From Burkholderiales bacterium (GTDB lineage Bacteria > Pseudomonadota > Gammaproteobacteria > Burkholderiales > SG8-39): a stretch of 5,777 nt of DNA. Every line of letters starts with the position of its first letter. The stretch's first letter is position 1. The stretch lies in contig DAIDTN010000020.1 of the NCBI GenBank assembly GCA_027457185.1, positions 1-5,777 on the forward strand, read 5' to 3'. The notes below the pieces were generated by a model. That model made no database searches and was not told where the DNA came from. It worked only from the letters and a program-made list of their open reading frames with translations. The translations under genes were made by a program, and so were the position numbers. Below are positions 1-5,777 of this stretch, piece by piece.

Positions 1-471
1 CAGCGTGCTGAAGCCGTCGCGCAGGTCGCTCGGCCCGAGGAGCGGCAGCACCACGTAGGCGCCGGGGCCGACGCCCCAGCGGCCCAGGGTCTGGCCGAAA
101 TCCTCGTTATGCTTCTCCAGTCCGGCGTCGCTGGCGACATCGAACAAACCGAAAATGCCTACGGTGGTGTTTAGCGCAAATCGGCCGAAATCGCTCACGC
201 CCGGCCCGACCTTGCCCTGCAGGATATTGTTGACGCCGATCCAGACATCGCCCAGGTTGGAAAAGAAATTGGTCACGCCGGTGCGTGCGACCGCCGGCAT
301 CACCTTCTTGTACCCGGTCGCCACCGGCTTGACGAACGCCTTGTCCACGCTGTCGTTGAAGCTGAACATGGCGCGGTTGTAGCCTTCGAGCGGGTCGTCT
401 GGATTGCCACCGGCCGTAGCGCAACCGCCCAGCGCGATGAGCAACACCAATCCCATGACTCGCTGCCGCAT
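1..471 (-). CDS. mlaA: MlaA (VacJ) outer-membrane phospholipid-removal lipoprotein, C-terminus cut by window edge
   Basis: MlaA sits in the outer membrane and passes mislocalised outer-leaflet phospholipids to periplasmic MlaC, for return to the MlaFED complex. The visible 157 residues begin with a lipoprotein signal peptide: a short basic N-terminus, a hydrophobic stretch, and lipobox LGGC with the lipidated Cys at residue 17. The residue after Cys17 is Ala, not Asp, which fits outer-membrane sorting. Family landmarks follow: DPLEGYNRAMFSFND at about 26-40, KPVATGY at about 49-55, and the conserved stretch around FGQTLGRWGVGPGAYVVLP ending in LLGPSDLRD near the window edge. The chosen ATG has AAGGA (480-484) eight bases upstream, overlapping the end of mlaD. 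An in-frame ATG five codons later would give a shorter signal peptide and lacks that spacing. It is the last visible gene of the operon; mlaC and mlaB would be expected beyond the left edge (inference). Confidence 0.93.
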   Translation of the reverse strand, partial: MRQRVMGLVLLIALGGCATAGGNPDDPLEGYNRAMFSFNDSVDKAFVKPVATGYKKVMPAVARTGVTNFFSNLGDVWIGVNNILQGKVGPGVSDFGRFALNTTVGIFGLFDVASDAGLEKHNEDFGQTLGRWGVGPGAYVVLPLLGPSDLRDGFSTL

Positions 472-485
472 GATCACCGTCCTTG

Positions 486-1013
486 TCACTTGCTGCCTTT
501 GCCGCTGCTGTTGCCGCTGCTGTTGCTGTTGCCGCCGCTACTGCTACTGCCGCTGCCGTCTGCCGCCTTGCTGAACAGGAACTGGCTGATCAGGTTCTCT
601 AGCACCACCGCCGACTGGGTGAGCTTGAGCGTGTCGCCGTTCTTCAGCATCGCCGTATCGCCGCCGGCGGAAAGCCCCACGTACTGCTCTCCGAGCAGAC
701 CCGCGGTCAGTATTTTCGCCGACGTGTCCTTGGGAAATTGGTAGCGGCTGTCGATCGACAAGGTGACCTCGGCTTCGTAGGTTTTGGTATCGAAACCGAT
801 GTCCTCGACCCGACCGACCACCACCCCCGCGCTTTTCACCGGCGCCCGCTTCTTCAGCCCGCCAATGTTATCAAAGTTCGCCTTGACTAGATATGTTTTG
901 GCGGCCGAAAAGGACCCGAGATTGCCCACTTTCAGCGCCAGGAACAAAAGCGCGCCCAGGCCGATGGCGACAAACACGCCCACCCACAGGTCCAGTGCCC
1001 TACGCTTCATCAT
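486..1013 (-). CDS. mlaD: MlaD, MCE-domain periplasmic lipid-transfer protein of the MlaFEDB complex
   Basis: MlaD is anchored in the inner membrane and in known systems forms a hexameric MCE ring that receives phospholipid from MlaC and passes it to MlaE. The 175-residue product (E. coli MlaD is 183) has a basic N-terminus, one transmembrane segment at about 10-27 (WVGVFVAIGLGALLFLALKVG) and an MCE domain at about 38-118. A hydrophobic helix VVLENLISQFLF at about 136-147 matches the pore helix of the family. The last 23 residues are a Gly/Ser/Asn tail with two Lys, encoded by a repetitive tract. Two consecutive ATGs open the frame (1013 and 1010); GAGGGG at 1021-1026 lies seven bases from the first. 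The mlaE stop is only 2 nt upstream, so translation is probably coupled. Confidence 0.95.
   Translation of the reverse strand: MMKRRALDLWVGVFVAIGLGALLFLALKVGNLGSFSAAKTYLVKANFDNIGGLKKRAPVKSAGVVVGRVEDIGFDTKTYEAEVTLSIDSRYQFPKDTSAKILTAGLLGEQYVGLSAGGDTAMLKNGDTLKLTQSAVVLENLISQFLFSKAADGSGSSSSGGNSNSSGNSSGKGSK
489..557 (-). repeat. Low-complexity tract encoding the Gly/Ser/Asn tail of MlaD
   Basis: The final 23 sense codons of mlaD are almost all GGC, AGC, AGT and AAC, giving a degenerate CTG/TTG/CCG triplet pattern on the plus strand. Such tracts can change length by replication slippage without breaking frame. The tail follows the pore helix and is probably disordered in the periplasm. Confidence 0.7.
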
Positions 1014-1015
1014 GT

Positions 1016-1807
1016 CTAAGCCCCTCGAAACATTAATGCAGTCAAAATGAAATCCAGCGCGAGTATCGACAGCGACGAAGTCACCACCGTGCGCGTGGTC
1101 GCTCCCGATACGCCCTCGGCGGTGGGCGGAGCGTCATAGCCCTCGAACACCGCGATCCAGGTAACCGCGATGCCGAACACCAGGCTCTTGATCACGCCGT
1201 TGAGTATGTCCTCGCGGAAGTCGACCGCCGCCTGCATCTGCGACCAGAACGAGCCGGCATCGACCCCGATCAGCCGCACGCCGACCAGGTAGCCGCCGAA
1301 TACGCCCATCGCGGAAAACATCGCCGCCAGCAGCGGCATCGAAATGACGCCGGCCCAGAAGCGCGGCGCGATCACCCGCGCGATCGGGTCCACAGCCATC
1401 ATTTCCATGGCCGCCAGCTGCTCGGTGGCCTTCATCAGCCCGATTTCCGCGGTGATGGCCGAGCCGGCGCGGCTGGCGAACAGCAGGCCCGAAACCACCG
1501 GCCCGAGTTCGCGCACCAGCGACAGCGCCACCAGCACGCCCAGCGCCGAGGAGGAGCCGTAGCGCTCGAGGGTGTCGTAGCCCTGCAGTCCCAGCACCAT
1601 GCCGACGAACAGGCCCGACACCAGGATGATGATCAGCGACAGCACGCCGGCGTAATAGATCTCGCGCAGCACCAGCGAGAAGCGGCGAAAACACATGCCC
1701 GAATTGCGCAGCGTCAACAGCAGGAAGCGGGTGGCGAAGCCGAGCCGGTCGACCACGGCGATCGCGCGCGCCCCCAGGTTTTCAAGAAAATCGAGCACCG
1801 CGGTCAT
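1016..1807 (-). CDS. mlaE: MlaE, inner-membrane permease of the Mla phospholipid ABC transporter
   Basis: MlaE is the integral membrane subunit that, as a dimer, moves phospholipid between the MlaD pore and the inner membrane, driven by MlaF. The 263 residues (E. coli 260) include an amphipathic N-terminal region (about 1-45) and hydrophobic segments at about 53-75, 87-112, 150-180, 205-222 and 243-260. The family signature is intact: RELGPVVSGLLFASRAGSA at about 99-117, then AEIGLMKATEQLAAMEMM and AVDP ending at 141, the region that docks on the ATPase. The start ATG overlaps the mlaF stop as ATGA, with GGAAG at 1812-1816 just upstream, which indicates translational coupling to mlaF. Because mlaF has a premature stop, this coupling may be impaired unless ribosomes load directly at this site. 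No defect is visible in mlaE itself. Confidence 0.96.
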   Translation of the reverse strand: MTAVLDFLENLGARAIAVVDRLGFATRFLLLTLRNSGMCFRRFSLVLREIYYAGVLSLIIILVSGLFVGMVLGLQGYDTLERYGSSSALGVLVALSLVRELGPVVSGLLFASRAGSAITAEIGLMKATEQLAAMEMMAVDPIARVIAPRFWAGVISMPLLAAMFSAMGVFGGYLVGVRLIGVDAGSFWSQMQAAVDFREDILNGVIKSLVFGIAVTWIAVFEGYDAPPTAEGVSGATTRTVVTSSLSILALDFILTALMFRGA

Positions 1808-2616
1808 TGCGCTTCCATCGCGTTCAGATCGTGCGCGTAGTCGTCGGCCGGATAGTGAAACGGCATCGGTCCGTCCGTCTCACCGTGGACGAACTGATGC
1901 ACGAACGGCTTGTCCGAGGCGCGCAGTTCGTCCGGGGTTCCCTGGGTAACGATCACGCCGTCGGACATGAAATAGACGTAGTCCACCAGTTTCAGCGCCT
2001 CGGCCACGTCGTGCGTGACGATGATGGAGGTAGCGCCGAGGGAATCGTTCAGGCGCCGGATCAGCTGCCCGATGACGCCCAGGGAAACCGGGTCGAGACC
2101 GGCGAAAGGTTCGTCGTACATGATCAGCATCGGGTCGAGCGCCGTAGTGCGCGCCAGCGCCACACGCCTGGCCATCCCGCCGGAGAGTTCCGCCGGCATG
2201 AGCCCCTGGGCGCCGCGCAGGCCGACCGCCTGCAGTTTCATCAGCACCAGATCGTCGATCAACTCTTCCGGCAAATCCGTGTGCTCGCGCATCTGGCACG
2301 CGACATTGTCGTAGCAGGACATGTCCGTGAACAGGGCCCCGAACTGGAACAGCATTCCCATCTTGCGTCGCAGCGCGAACCGCTGTTAGTGGCTCAGCTC
2401 GGCCACCGACTGGCCGTCGACGCGCACCTCGCCTCGGGTGGGACGCAGCGCCCCCCCGATCAGGCGCAGCAGCGTGGTCTTGCCGCAGCCGGACAGGCCC
2501 ATGATCGCCACCACCCGGCCGCGGCGGATGTCGAGGTTGACGCCCTTGAGGATCTGGCGGCGGTCATAGGCGAAATTTACGTTATCGACTTCGACCAGAT
2601 TGTCTGTAGCGGGCAT
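1804..2616 (-). pseudogene. mlaF: mlaF, ATPase of the Mla phospholipid transporter, interrupted by an in-frame TAA at codon 77
   Basis: MlaF is the cytoplasmic ATPase of MlaFEDB. Read through the stop, the frame has 270 codon positions, essentially the length of E. coli MlaF (269). Numbered from the ATG at 2616, it has Walker A GLSGCGKTT (40-48), Q-loop LFQFGALFTDM (from 89), signature LSGGM (144-148), Walker B LIMYDEP (164-170), D-loop AGLDP (172-176), H-loop THD with His202, and the family's C-terminal end PFHYPADDYAHDL. A TAA at 2386-2388 splits this into a 76-residue piece with Walker A only and a downstream piece that could begin at ATG 2361 (185 residues). Both halves are in the same frame and align with E. 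coli MlaF with no gap across the stop, so this is a single substitution, not an indel. Neither piece alone could be a working ATPase. A GTG at 2625 is an alternative start; neither start has a clear ribosome site, and an in-frame TGA at 2635-2637 rules out earlier ones. A sequence error is possible. Confidence 0.9.
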
Positions 2617-2657
2617 TGTCGGCACGGATTGGCGTCAGCAAGAAGCGCGGAGTGCGC

Positions 2658-2666
2658 ATTCTACCA
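2658..2666 (-). promoter_or_regulatory. Extended -10 promoter candidate for the mla operon
   Basis: Read on the minus strand this is TGGTAGAAT: a TGn extension followed by TAGAAT, five of six bases of the sigma-70 -10 consensus. The predicted transcription start is near 2651, giving a leader of about 35 nt to the mlaF ATG. No convincing -35 box lies 16-18 bp upstream, where the sequence is part of a GC-rich dyad; an extended -10 can partly compensate for that. Motif and distance are seen directly; promoter activity is inferred. Confidence 0.5.
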
Positions 2667-2674
2667 GATGGCTC

Positions 2675-2705
2675 CGGCGGCGCGCTCGGGCGAGCCGCAC
2701 CGCCG
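2675..2705. repeat. GC-rich interrupted inverted repeat in the divergent intergenic region
   Basis: CGGCGG (2675-2680) pairs with CCGCCG (2700-2705), and inside them GCTC (2684-2687) pairs with GAGC (2692-2695) around a GGGC loop. The two stems are separated by a small internal loop (CGC against CGCA). No T-tract follows on either strand, so it is not a typical intrinsic terminator. It lies across the -35 to -55 region of the candidate mlaF promoter and could be a protein-binding dyad or merely a product of high GC content. Confidence 0.35.
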
Positions 2706-2732
2706 CCGTCACATTGCGGCCCTGCGGCCTGT

Positions 2733-2738
2733 TATAGT
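2733..2738 (+). promoter_or_regulatory. Weak sigma-70 -10 candidate for the ABC-regulator-ATPase operon
   Basis: TATAGT fits four of six -10 consensus bases including the essential first TA. The best upstream partner is GTCACA (2708-2713), four of six to TTGACA but with a long 19-bp spacer. The start of transcription would fall near 2745, inside the adjacent near-palindrome, so a repressor bound there could block it. This is a weak, position-supported guess. Confidence 0.25.
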
Positions 2739-2739
2739 A

Positions 2740-2757
2740 ATGCCAATTATTTTGCAT
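2740..2757. promoter_or_regulatory. AT-rich near-palindrome upstream of the rightward operon (possible operator or promoter element)
   Basis: ATGCCAATTATTTTGCAT matches its own reverse complement at 14 of 18 positions, with perfect ATGC/GCAT ends. It stands out as an AT-rich island in GC-rich surroundings, 15 bp before the ABC ATPase start. Two readings are possible. As a Fur-type 7-1-7 site (TGATAATnATTATCA), 2741-2755 matches 10 of 14 positions. As a sigma-54 -24/-12 element, it reads TGCCAA, five bases, TTGCA with exact spacing, but one of the critical -24 GG bases is C. Neither reading is secure. Confidence 0.35.
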
Positions 2758-2772
2758 GGCTCACCGTATCCC

Positions 2773-3504
2773 ATGGCGCAGTCGGCTGTCCGCTTCGACC
2801 AGGTCAGGAAAAACTACGGCCACCAGGCGGTGCTGCAGGGGGTCGATCTCGACATTGCCGCCGGAACCAGCTTCGGTCTGGTCGGCATCAACGGCGCCGG
2901 CAAGACCACGCTGATCAAATGTCTGCTCGATTTCTGCCACGTCGACAGCGGCCGCATCGAGATCTTCGGCACCCGCCACAGCGAAAGCCATGCCCGCGCG
3001 CGGCTGGCATTTCTGCCGGAACGGTTCATGCCGCCGTATTTTCTCACCGGCCGCGACTTTCTCGGCTACATGCTCGCGCGCGATGACCGCGCCGCCAGCG
3101 AGGACCGCGTGCGCGCGATGTTCGCCGCGCTCGATCTCGATGCGGCGGCGCTGGACAAACCGGTGCGCTCCTATTCGAAGGGGATGACGCAAAAGCTGGG
3201 GCTGGCGGCCTGTCTGCTGGCCGAGTCCGAACTGCTGATTCTGGACGAACCGATGAGCGGGCTGGATCCGCTGGCGCGCGCGCGCGTCAAGCAGCTGCTG
3301 CGGCAACTGCGCGAACAGGGGCGCACCCTGTTCTTCACTTCCCACGCCCTGTCCGACGTCGAGGAAATCTGCGAATACATGGTCGTGCTGCATCAGGGCC
3401 GATTGCGCTTTTCGGGCAGCCCGCAGGCGCTGATGCAGGACTATGCCCGGGACTCGATGGAGCCGGCCTTTCTCCAATGCATTGGAAGCGACGCCGATGG
3501 CTGA
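2773..3504 (+). CDS. ABC transporter ATP-binding protein, ABC-2 export type
   Basis: This is a single nucleotide-binding domain of 243 residues that would power an inner-membrane ABC exporter. Motifs in order are Walker A GINGAGKTT (38-46), a Q-loop region with LPE (81-83) in place of a glutamine, as is common in ABC-2/DrrA-like ATPases, signature YSKGM (134-138), Walker B LLILDEP (154-160), D-loop SGLDP (162-166) and H-loop His191. All catalytic residues are present, so it should hydrolyse ATP. There is no transmembrane segment, and no permease gene lies beside it; the partner must be elsewhere or beyond the right edge. The substrate cannot be told. The ATG at 2773 gives a normal family N-terminus but has no Shine-Dalgarno. 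An in-frame ATG at 2740 would add 11 residues. The 3' end overlaps the next gene by 8 nt. The frame stays open far upstream only because it runs antisense to mlaF. Confidence 0.9.
   Translation: MAQSAVRFDQVRKNYGHQAVLQGVDLDIAAGTSFGLVGINGAGKTTLIKCLLDFCHVDSGRIEIFGTRHSESHARARLAFLPERFMPPYFLTGRDFLGYMLARDDRAASEDRVRAMFAALDLDAAALDKPVRSYSKGMTQKLGLAACLLAESELLILDEPMSGLDPLARARVKQLLRQLREQGRTLFFTSHALSDVEEICEYMVVLHQGRLRFSGSPQALMQDYARDSMEPAFLQCIGSDADG
3484..3488 (+). promoter_or_regulatory. Ribosome binding site that fixes the start of the response regulator
   Basis: GGAAG lies eight bases before the ATG at 3497, within the last codons of the ABC ATPase gene. It supports 3497 over the earlier in-frame ATG at 3443, which would add 18 residues before the canonical receiver start LLIVDDD. 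Confidence 0.6.
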
Positions 3505-4930
3505 CAAACCGAGCCTGCTGATCGTCGACGACGACCCGCTGATCGCCGACACCCTTGCCTACGCCCTGGGCAAGGACTTCGATGTGATGACCAGCGACTC
3601 GCGCAAGAATGCGGTGAGCCTGGTGCGCCGGCAGACTACGCCGCCGCAGCTGGCGCTGGTGGACCTGGGACTGCCGCCGCTGCCGCACCAGCCGGATGAG
3701 GGCTTCGCGCTGATCGCCGAACTTCTCGCGCATTCGCCGTCGATGAAAATTCTGGTGCTGTCGGGCCAAAACGACGCCGCCAATGCGCGCCACGCCCGCA
3801 CCCTGGGCGCGACCGATTTCGTCGGCAAACCGTGCGAAGCCGAAGGCCTGAAGAAGCTCCTGCTGCATGCGCTGCAGATGCGCGCGGCGGAGATATCCGG
3901 CGGCGCCGAACCCGATGGGGAACTTCTGATCGGCGCGAGCCCGGTGCTGGAAAAACTGAAAAGCCAGATCAGCCAGTACGCGGATTCGCCTTTCCCGGCG
4001 CTGATCGAGGGCGAATCCGGCAGCGGCAAGGAAGTGGTCGCCCGCTGTTTGCACCGCCTGTCCTGGCGCCGGGACAAACCCTGGTTCGCGCTCAATTGCG
4101 CCGCCATCGCCCCCACCCTGGTCGAGCCGACCCTGTTCGGCTACTCCAAGGGCGCGTTCACCGGAGCCACCGCCAACAAATCCGGCTATTTCGAGGACGC
4201 TCACGAAGGCACGCTGTTCCTCGACGAAATCGGCGAGCTGCCGCTGGAGCTGCAGGCCAAACTTCTGCGCGTGCTCGAGAATGGCGAGTTCCAGCGCGTG
4301 GGCGAGACCCAGCAGCGTACTTCGCACGCACGCGTGATCGCCGCCACCAACCGCGATTTGCGCCAGGAAATAAAGGCCGGGCGCTTCCGCGCCGACCTGT
4401 ACCACCGCCTGTCGGTGTTTTCGATCAGCGTGCCGCCGCTGCGCGAAATGGGAGACGACAAGACGCAGCTGCTGGCGCACTTCACCCGCCTTTATGCCGA
4501 ACAGGCGAAGCTCGCGCCGTTCACGCTGGATCGGGACGCGATCGAGCTGTGGCGCGGTTACCGCTTCCCCGGCAACGTGCGCGAGCTGAAGAACATCGTG
4601 ATCCGTCTCACCACGAAGTACCCCGGGCAAAAGCTGTCGGCGCTCGAACTCGAACCGGAGCTCGAGCCGGCCGCGCCGCCGGAAGCGCCGGCGCGCGCCG
4701 AGCTGCAAGCAGGACCGCCCGGCGATCCGCAGACTTTGATCGAACAGGCGCAGCGCCATTTGCAGCGCGAGCGCCATTTCAATCTGGACGATATGCTCAA
4801 AGCCTGGGAGCAGGGCTATATCGAGGCGGCCATGCGCCTTACCCACGGCAACGTCAGCCAGGCGGCGAAAATGCTCGGCATCAACCGCACCACGCTGTAT
4901 TCGCGCATGGAACAGCAGGACCGGAAATAG
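3497..4930 (+). CDS. PrsR-like sigma-54-dependent response regulator (receiver, AAA+, Fis-type HTH)
   Basis: This is a cytoplasmic two-component activator of 477 residues that should switch on sigma-54 promoters when phosphorylated. The receiver domain (about 5-125) has acidic pocket Asp11/Asp12, phospho-acceptor Asp56, Ser89 and Lys111. The stretch VDLGLPPLPHQPDEG, with its extra residues after the Asp, resembles the PrsR group of PEP-CTERM/exopolysaccharide regulators. The AAA+ domain (about 142-375) has Walker A GESGSGKE (172-179), the sigma-54 contact loop GAFTGA (219-224), Walker B GTLFLDE (238-244), arginines in FRADLYHRL (297-305) and sensor-2 GNVREL (359-364). An acidic/Pro/Ala-rich linker (about 383-411) leads to a Fis-type helix-turn-helix (about 442-470, GNVSQAAKMLGINRTTLY). 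All key residues are present. The gene overlaps the upstream ABC ATPase by 8 nt. No histidine kinase is visible in the window. Membership of PrsR proper rather than a neighbouring NtrC-family branch is moderately sure. Confidence 0.92.
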   Translation: MADKPSLLIVDDDPLIADTLAYALGKDFDVMTSDSRKNAVSLVRRQTTPPQLALVDLGLPPLPHQPDEGFALIAELLAHSPSMKILVLSGQNDAANARHARTLGATDFVGKPCEAEGLKKLLLHALQMRAAEISGGAEPDGELLIGASPVLEKLKSQISQYADSPFPALIEGESGSGKEVVARCLHRLSWRRDKPWFALNCAAIAPTLVEPTLFGYSKGAFTGATANKSGYFEDAHEGTLFLDEIGELPLELQAKLLRVLENGEFQRVGETQQRTSHARVIAATNRDLRQEIKAGRFRADLYHRLSVFSISVPPLREMGDDKTQLLAHFTRLYAEQAKLAPFTLDRDAIELWRGYRFPGNVRELKNIVIRLTTKYPGQKLSALELEPELEPAAPPEAPARAELQAGPPGDPQTLIEQAQRHLQRERHFNLDDMLKAWEQGYIEAAMRLTHGNVSQAAKMLGINRTTLYSRMEQQDRK

Positions 4931-4938
4931 GCGGCGCG

Positions 4939-5777
4939 ATGTACCTCAACCACTTTGGTCTGGACGAACCGCCGTTTCGCATCACCCCGCACACCGATTT
5001 CTTTTTCGCCGGCGCCAACCGCGGCGCGACGCTGGAAGCGCTGCTCTACGCGATCACGCACGACGAGGGCATCGTCAAGGTATCGGGCGAAGTGGGCAGC
5101 GGCAAGACCATGCTGTGCCGGGTGCTGGCGGAGCGCCTGCCCGCGCACGTCGACACCATCCTCCTGTCCAACCCCTCGCTCGCGCGCGAGGAGATGCTCT
5201 ACGCCATCGCCGACGAGCTCGAAATGGACGTTGGCGACGAGCGCCAGCCGCTGCTGCTGCGCATGCTGCAGGATCACCTGATCAAGCTCTACGGCGAGGG
5301 CCGGCGCGTGGTGGTGCTGATCGACGAAGCCCATGCGATGCCGCAGGAAACGCTGGAGCAGATCCGGCTGCTGTCCAACCTCGAGACCAGCCACTCGAAA
5401 CTGCTGCAGATCGTGCTGTTCGGCCAACCGGAACTGGATGAGCACCTCTCCATGCCGGAGATGCGCCCGCTGAAGGAGCGCATCACCCACAGTTTCCGCC
5501 TGGAGCCGCTGCTGCGCTCCGACGTCGAAGCGTATCTCGATTTTCGCATGCGCGCGGCCGGCTACCGCGGGCCGAACGTGTTTACTCCGGTCGCCTTGCG
5601 CCACATCGCCAGGGCCTCGGAGGGTCTGACCCGGCGCGTCAACATTCTCGCCGACAAGTCCCTGCTCGCCGCCTTCGCCGACAACCAGCACGGCATCACC
5701 GCCCGGCACGTCAAGCGCGCCATCCGCGACTCCGAATACGACCAACCCGGCGTGAGCAATGCCAAGATCGCCGTGGC
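4939..5777 (+). CDS. ExeA/GspA/MshM-type AAA+ ATPase, C-terminus cut by window edge
   Basis: The 279 visible residues open with the family hallmark MYLNHFGLDEPPFRITPHTD, followed by Walker A GEVGSGKT (50-57), Walker B VVVLIDEAH (124-132), the conserved LLSNLE segment (144-149) and sensor-like IVLFGQPEL (158-166). A C-terminal lid includes the LTRRVNILADKSLLAA segment. Relatives act with envelope machines: ExeA/GspA helps assemble the type II secretion secretin, and MshM belongs to MSHA pilus loci. The N-terminus looks closer to MshM than to the XrtA-associated ATPase, but this was judged by eye. Some family members carry a C-terminal transmembrane and peptidoglycan-binding part; the window ends before that could be seen. 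It begins 8 nt after the regulator stop with only a weak ribosome site (AGGCGG near 4929-4934), which suggests coupling within one operon. Confidence 0.88.
   Translation, partial: MYLNHFGLDEPPFRITPHTDFFFAGANRGATLEALLYAITHDEGIVKVSGEVGSGKTMLCRVLAERLPAHVDTILLSNPSLAREEMLYAIADELEMDVGDERQPLLLRMLQDHLIKLYGEGRRVVVLIDEAHAMPQETLEQIRLLSNLETSHSKLLQIVLFGQPELDEHLSMPEMRPLKERITHSFRLEPLLRSDVEAYLDFRMRAAGYRGPNVFTPVALRHIARASEGLTRRVNILADKSLLAAFADNQHGITARHVKRAIRDSEYDQPGVSNAKIAV

Noticed and set aside
2386..2388. Programmed recoding of the mlaF stop
   Set aside because: The codon is TAA, not TGA or TAG used for selenocysteine or pyrrolysine, and no slippery site or downstream structure is evident.
2362..2400. Frameshift as the cause of the broken mlaF
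   Set aside because: Both halves are in the same frame and the alignment to E. coli MlaF needs no gap, so a substitution creating TAA is sufficient.
2675..2705. Intrinsic terminator in the divergent intergenic region
   Set aside because: No T-run follows the stem on either strand, and both flanking genes are transcribed away from it.
1807..2772. Open plus-strand frame upstream of the ABC ATPase, making one 565-residue protein
   Set aside because: It runs antisense to mlaF and through the intergenic region. The extension is rich in Arg, His and Gln without any domain, and the ABC fold starts normally at about 2773-2800.
3335..4846. A 503-codon minus-strand open frame opposite the response regulator
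   Set aside because: It is a mirror of a well-conserved plus-strand gene in high-GC DNA, with Arg/Gln/Ala-rich sequence and no recognisable motif.
4816..5745. A 309-codon minus-strand open frame opposite the ExeA-type ATPase
   Set aside because: The plus strand has intact Walker motifs over the same span; the antisense product has no domain features.
4939..5777. Calling the last gene the XrtA/PEP-CTERM-associated ATPase
   Set aside because: The N-terminal motif FGLDEPPFRITPHTDFFFAG and the overall pattern look closer to MshM/ExeA than to that subfamily. Without a profile search the broader family name is safer.

Overview
The window is GC-rich coding DNA from a proteobacterium. It most resembles a betaproteobacterium (Nitrosomonadales/Gallionellales/Rhodocyclales-like). 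That placement is an inference from the gene order mlaF-E-D-A, with mlaA inside the mla operon, and from a PrsR-type sigma-54 regulator of the kind found with exopolysaccharide/PEP-CTERM loci. No rRNA, tRNA, CRISPR array or insertion sequence was seen.

Left half (1-2616, minus strand): the proximal part of an mla operon for phospholipid trafficking between the outer and inner membranes. In transcription order it reads mlaF (ATPase), mlaE (permease), mlaD (MCE ring protein) and mlaA (outer-membrane lipoprotein, cut by the left window edge). The genes are tightly packed: an ATGA overlap for F/E, a 2-nt gap for E/D and 14 nt for D/A. The striking feature is that mlaF carries an in-frame TAA at codon 77 while the rest of the reading frame is perfectly conserved. 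As written it is a pseudogene, either from a recent nonsense mutation or from a sequence error.

Middle (2617-2772): a short divergent intergenic region. It holds an extended -10 promoter candidate facing mlaF, a GC-rich dyad, and an AT-rich 18-bp near-palindrome just upstream of the rightward operon.

Right half (2773-5777, plus strand): a compact three-gene operon. It encodes an ABC transporter ATPase of the ABC-2 export type, a PrsR-like sigma-54-dependent response regulator overlapping it by 8 nt, and an ExeA/GspA/MshM-type AAA+ ATPase starting 8 nt later and cut by the right edge. No permease or sensor kinase is visible. The set suggests a regulated envelope function (surface polysaccharide, pilus or secretion), but the substrate cannot be read from this window.
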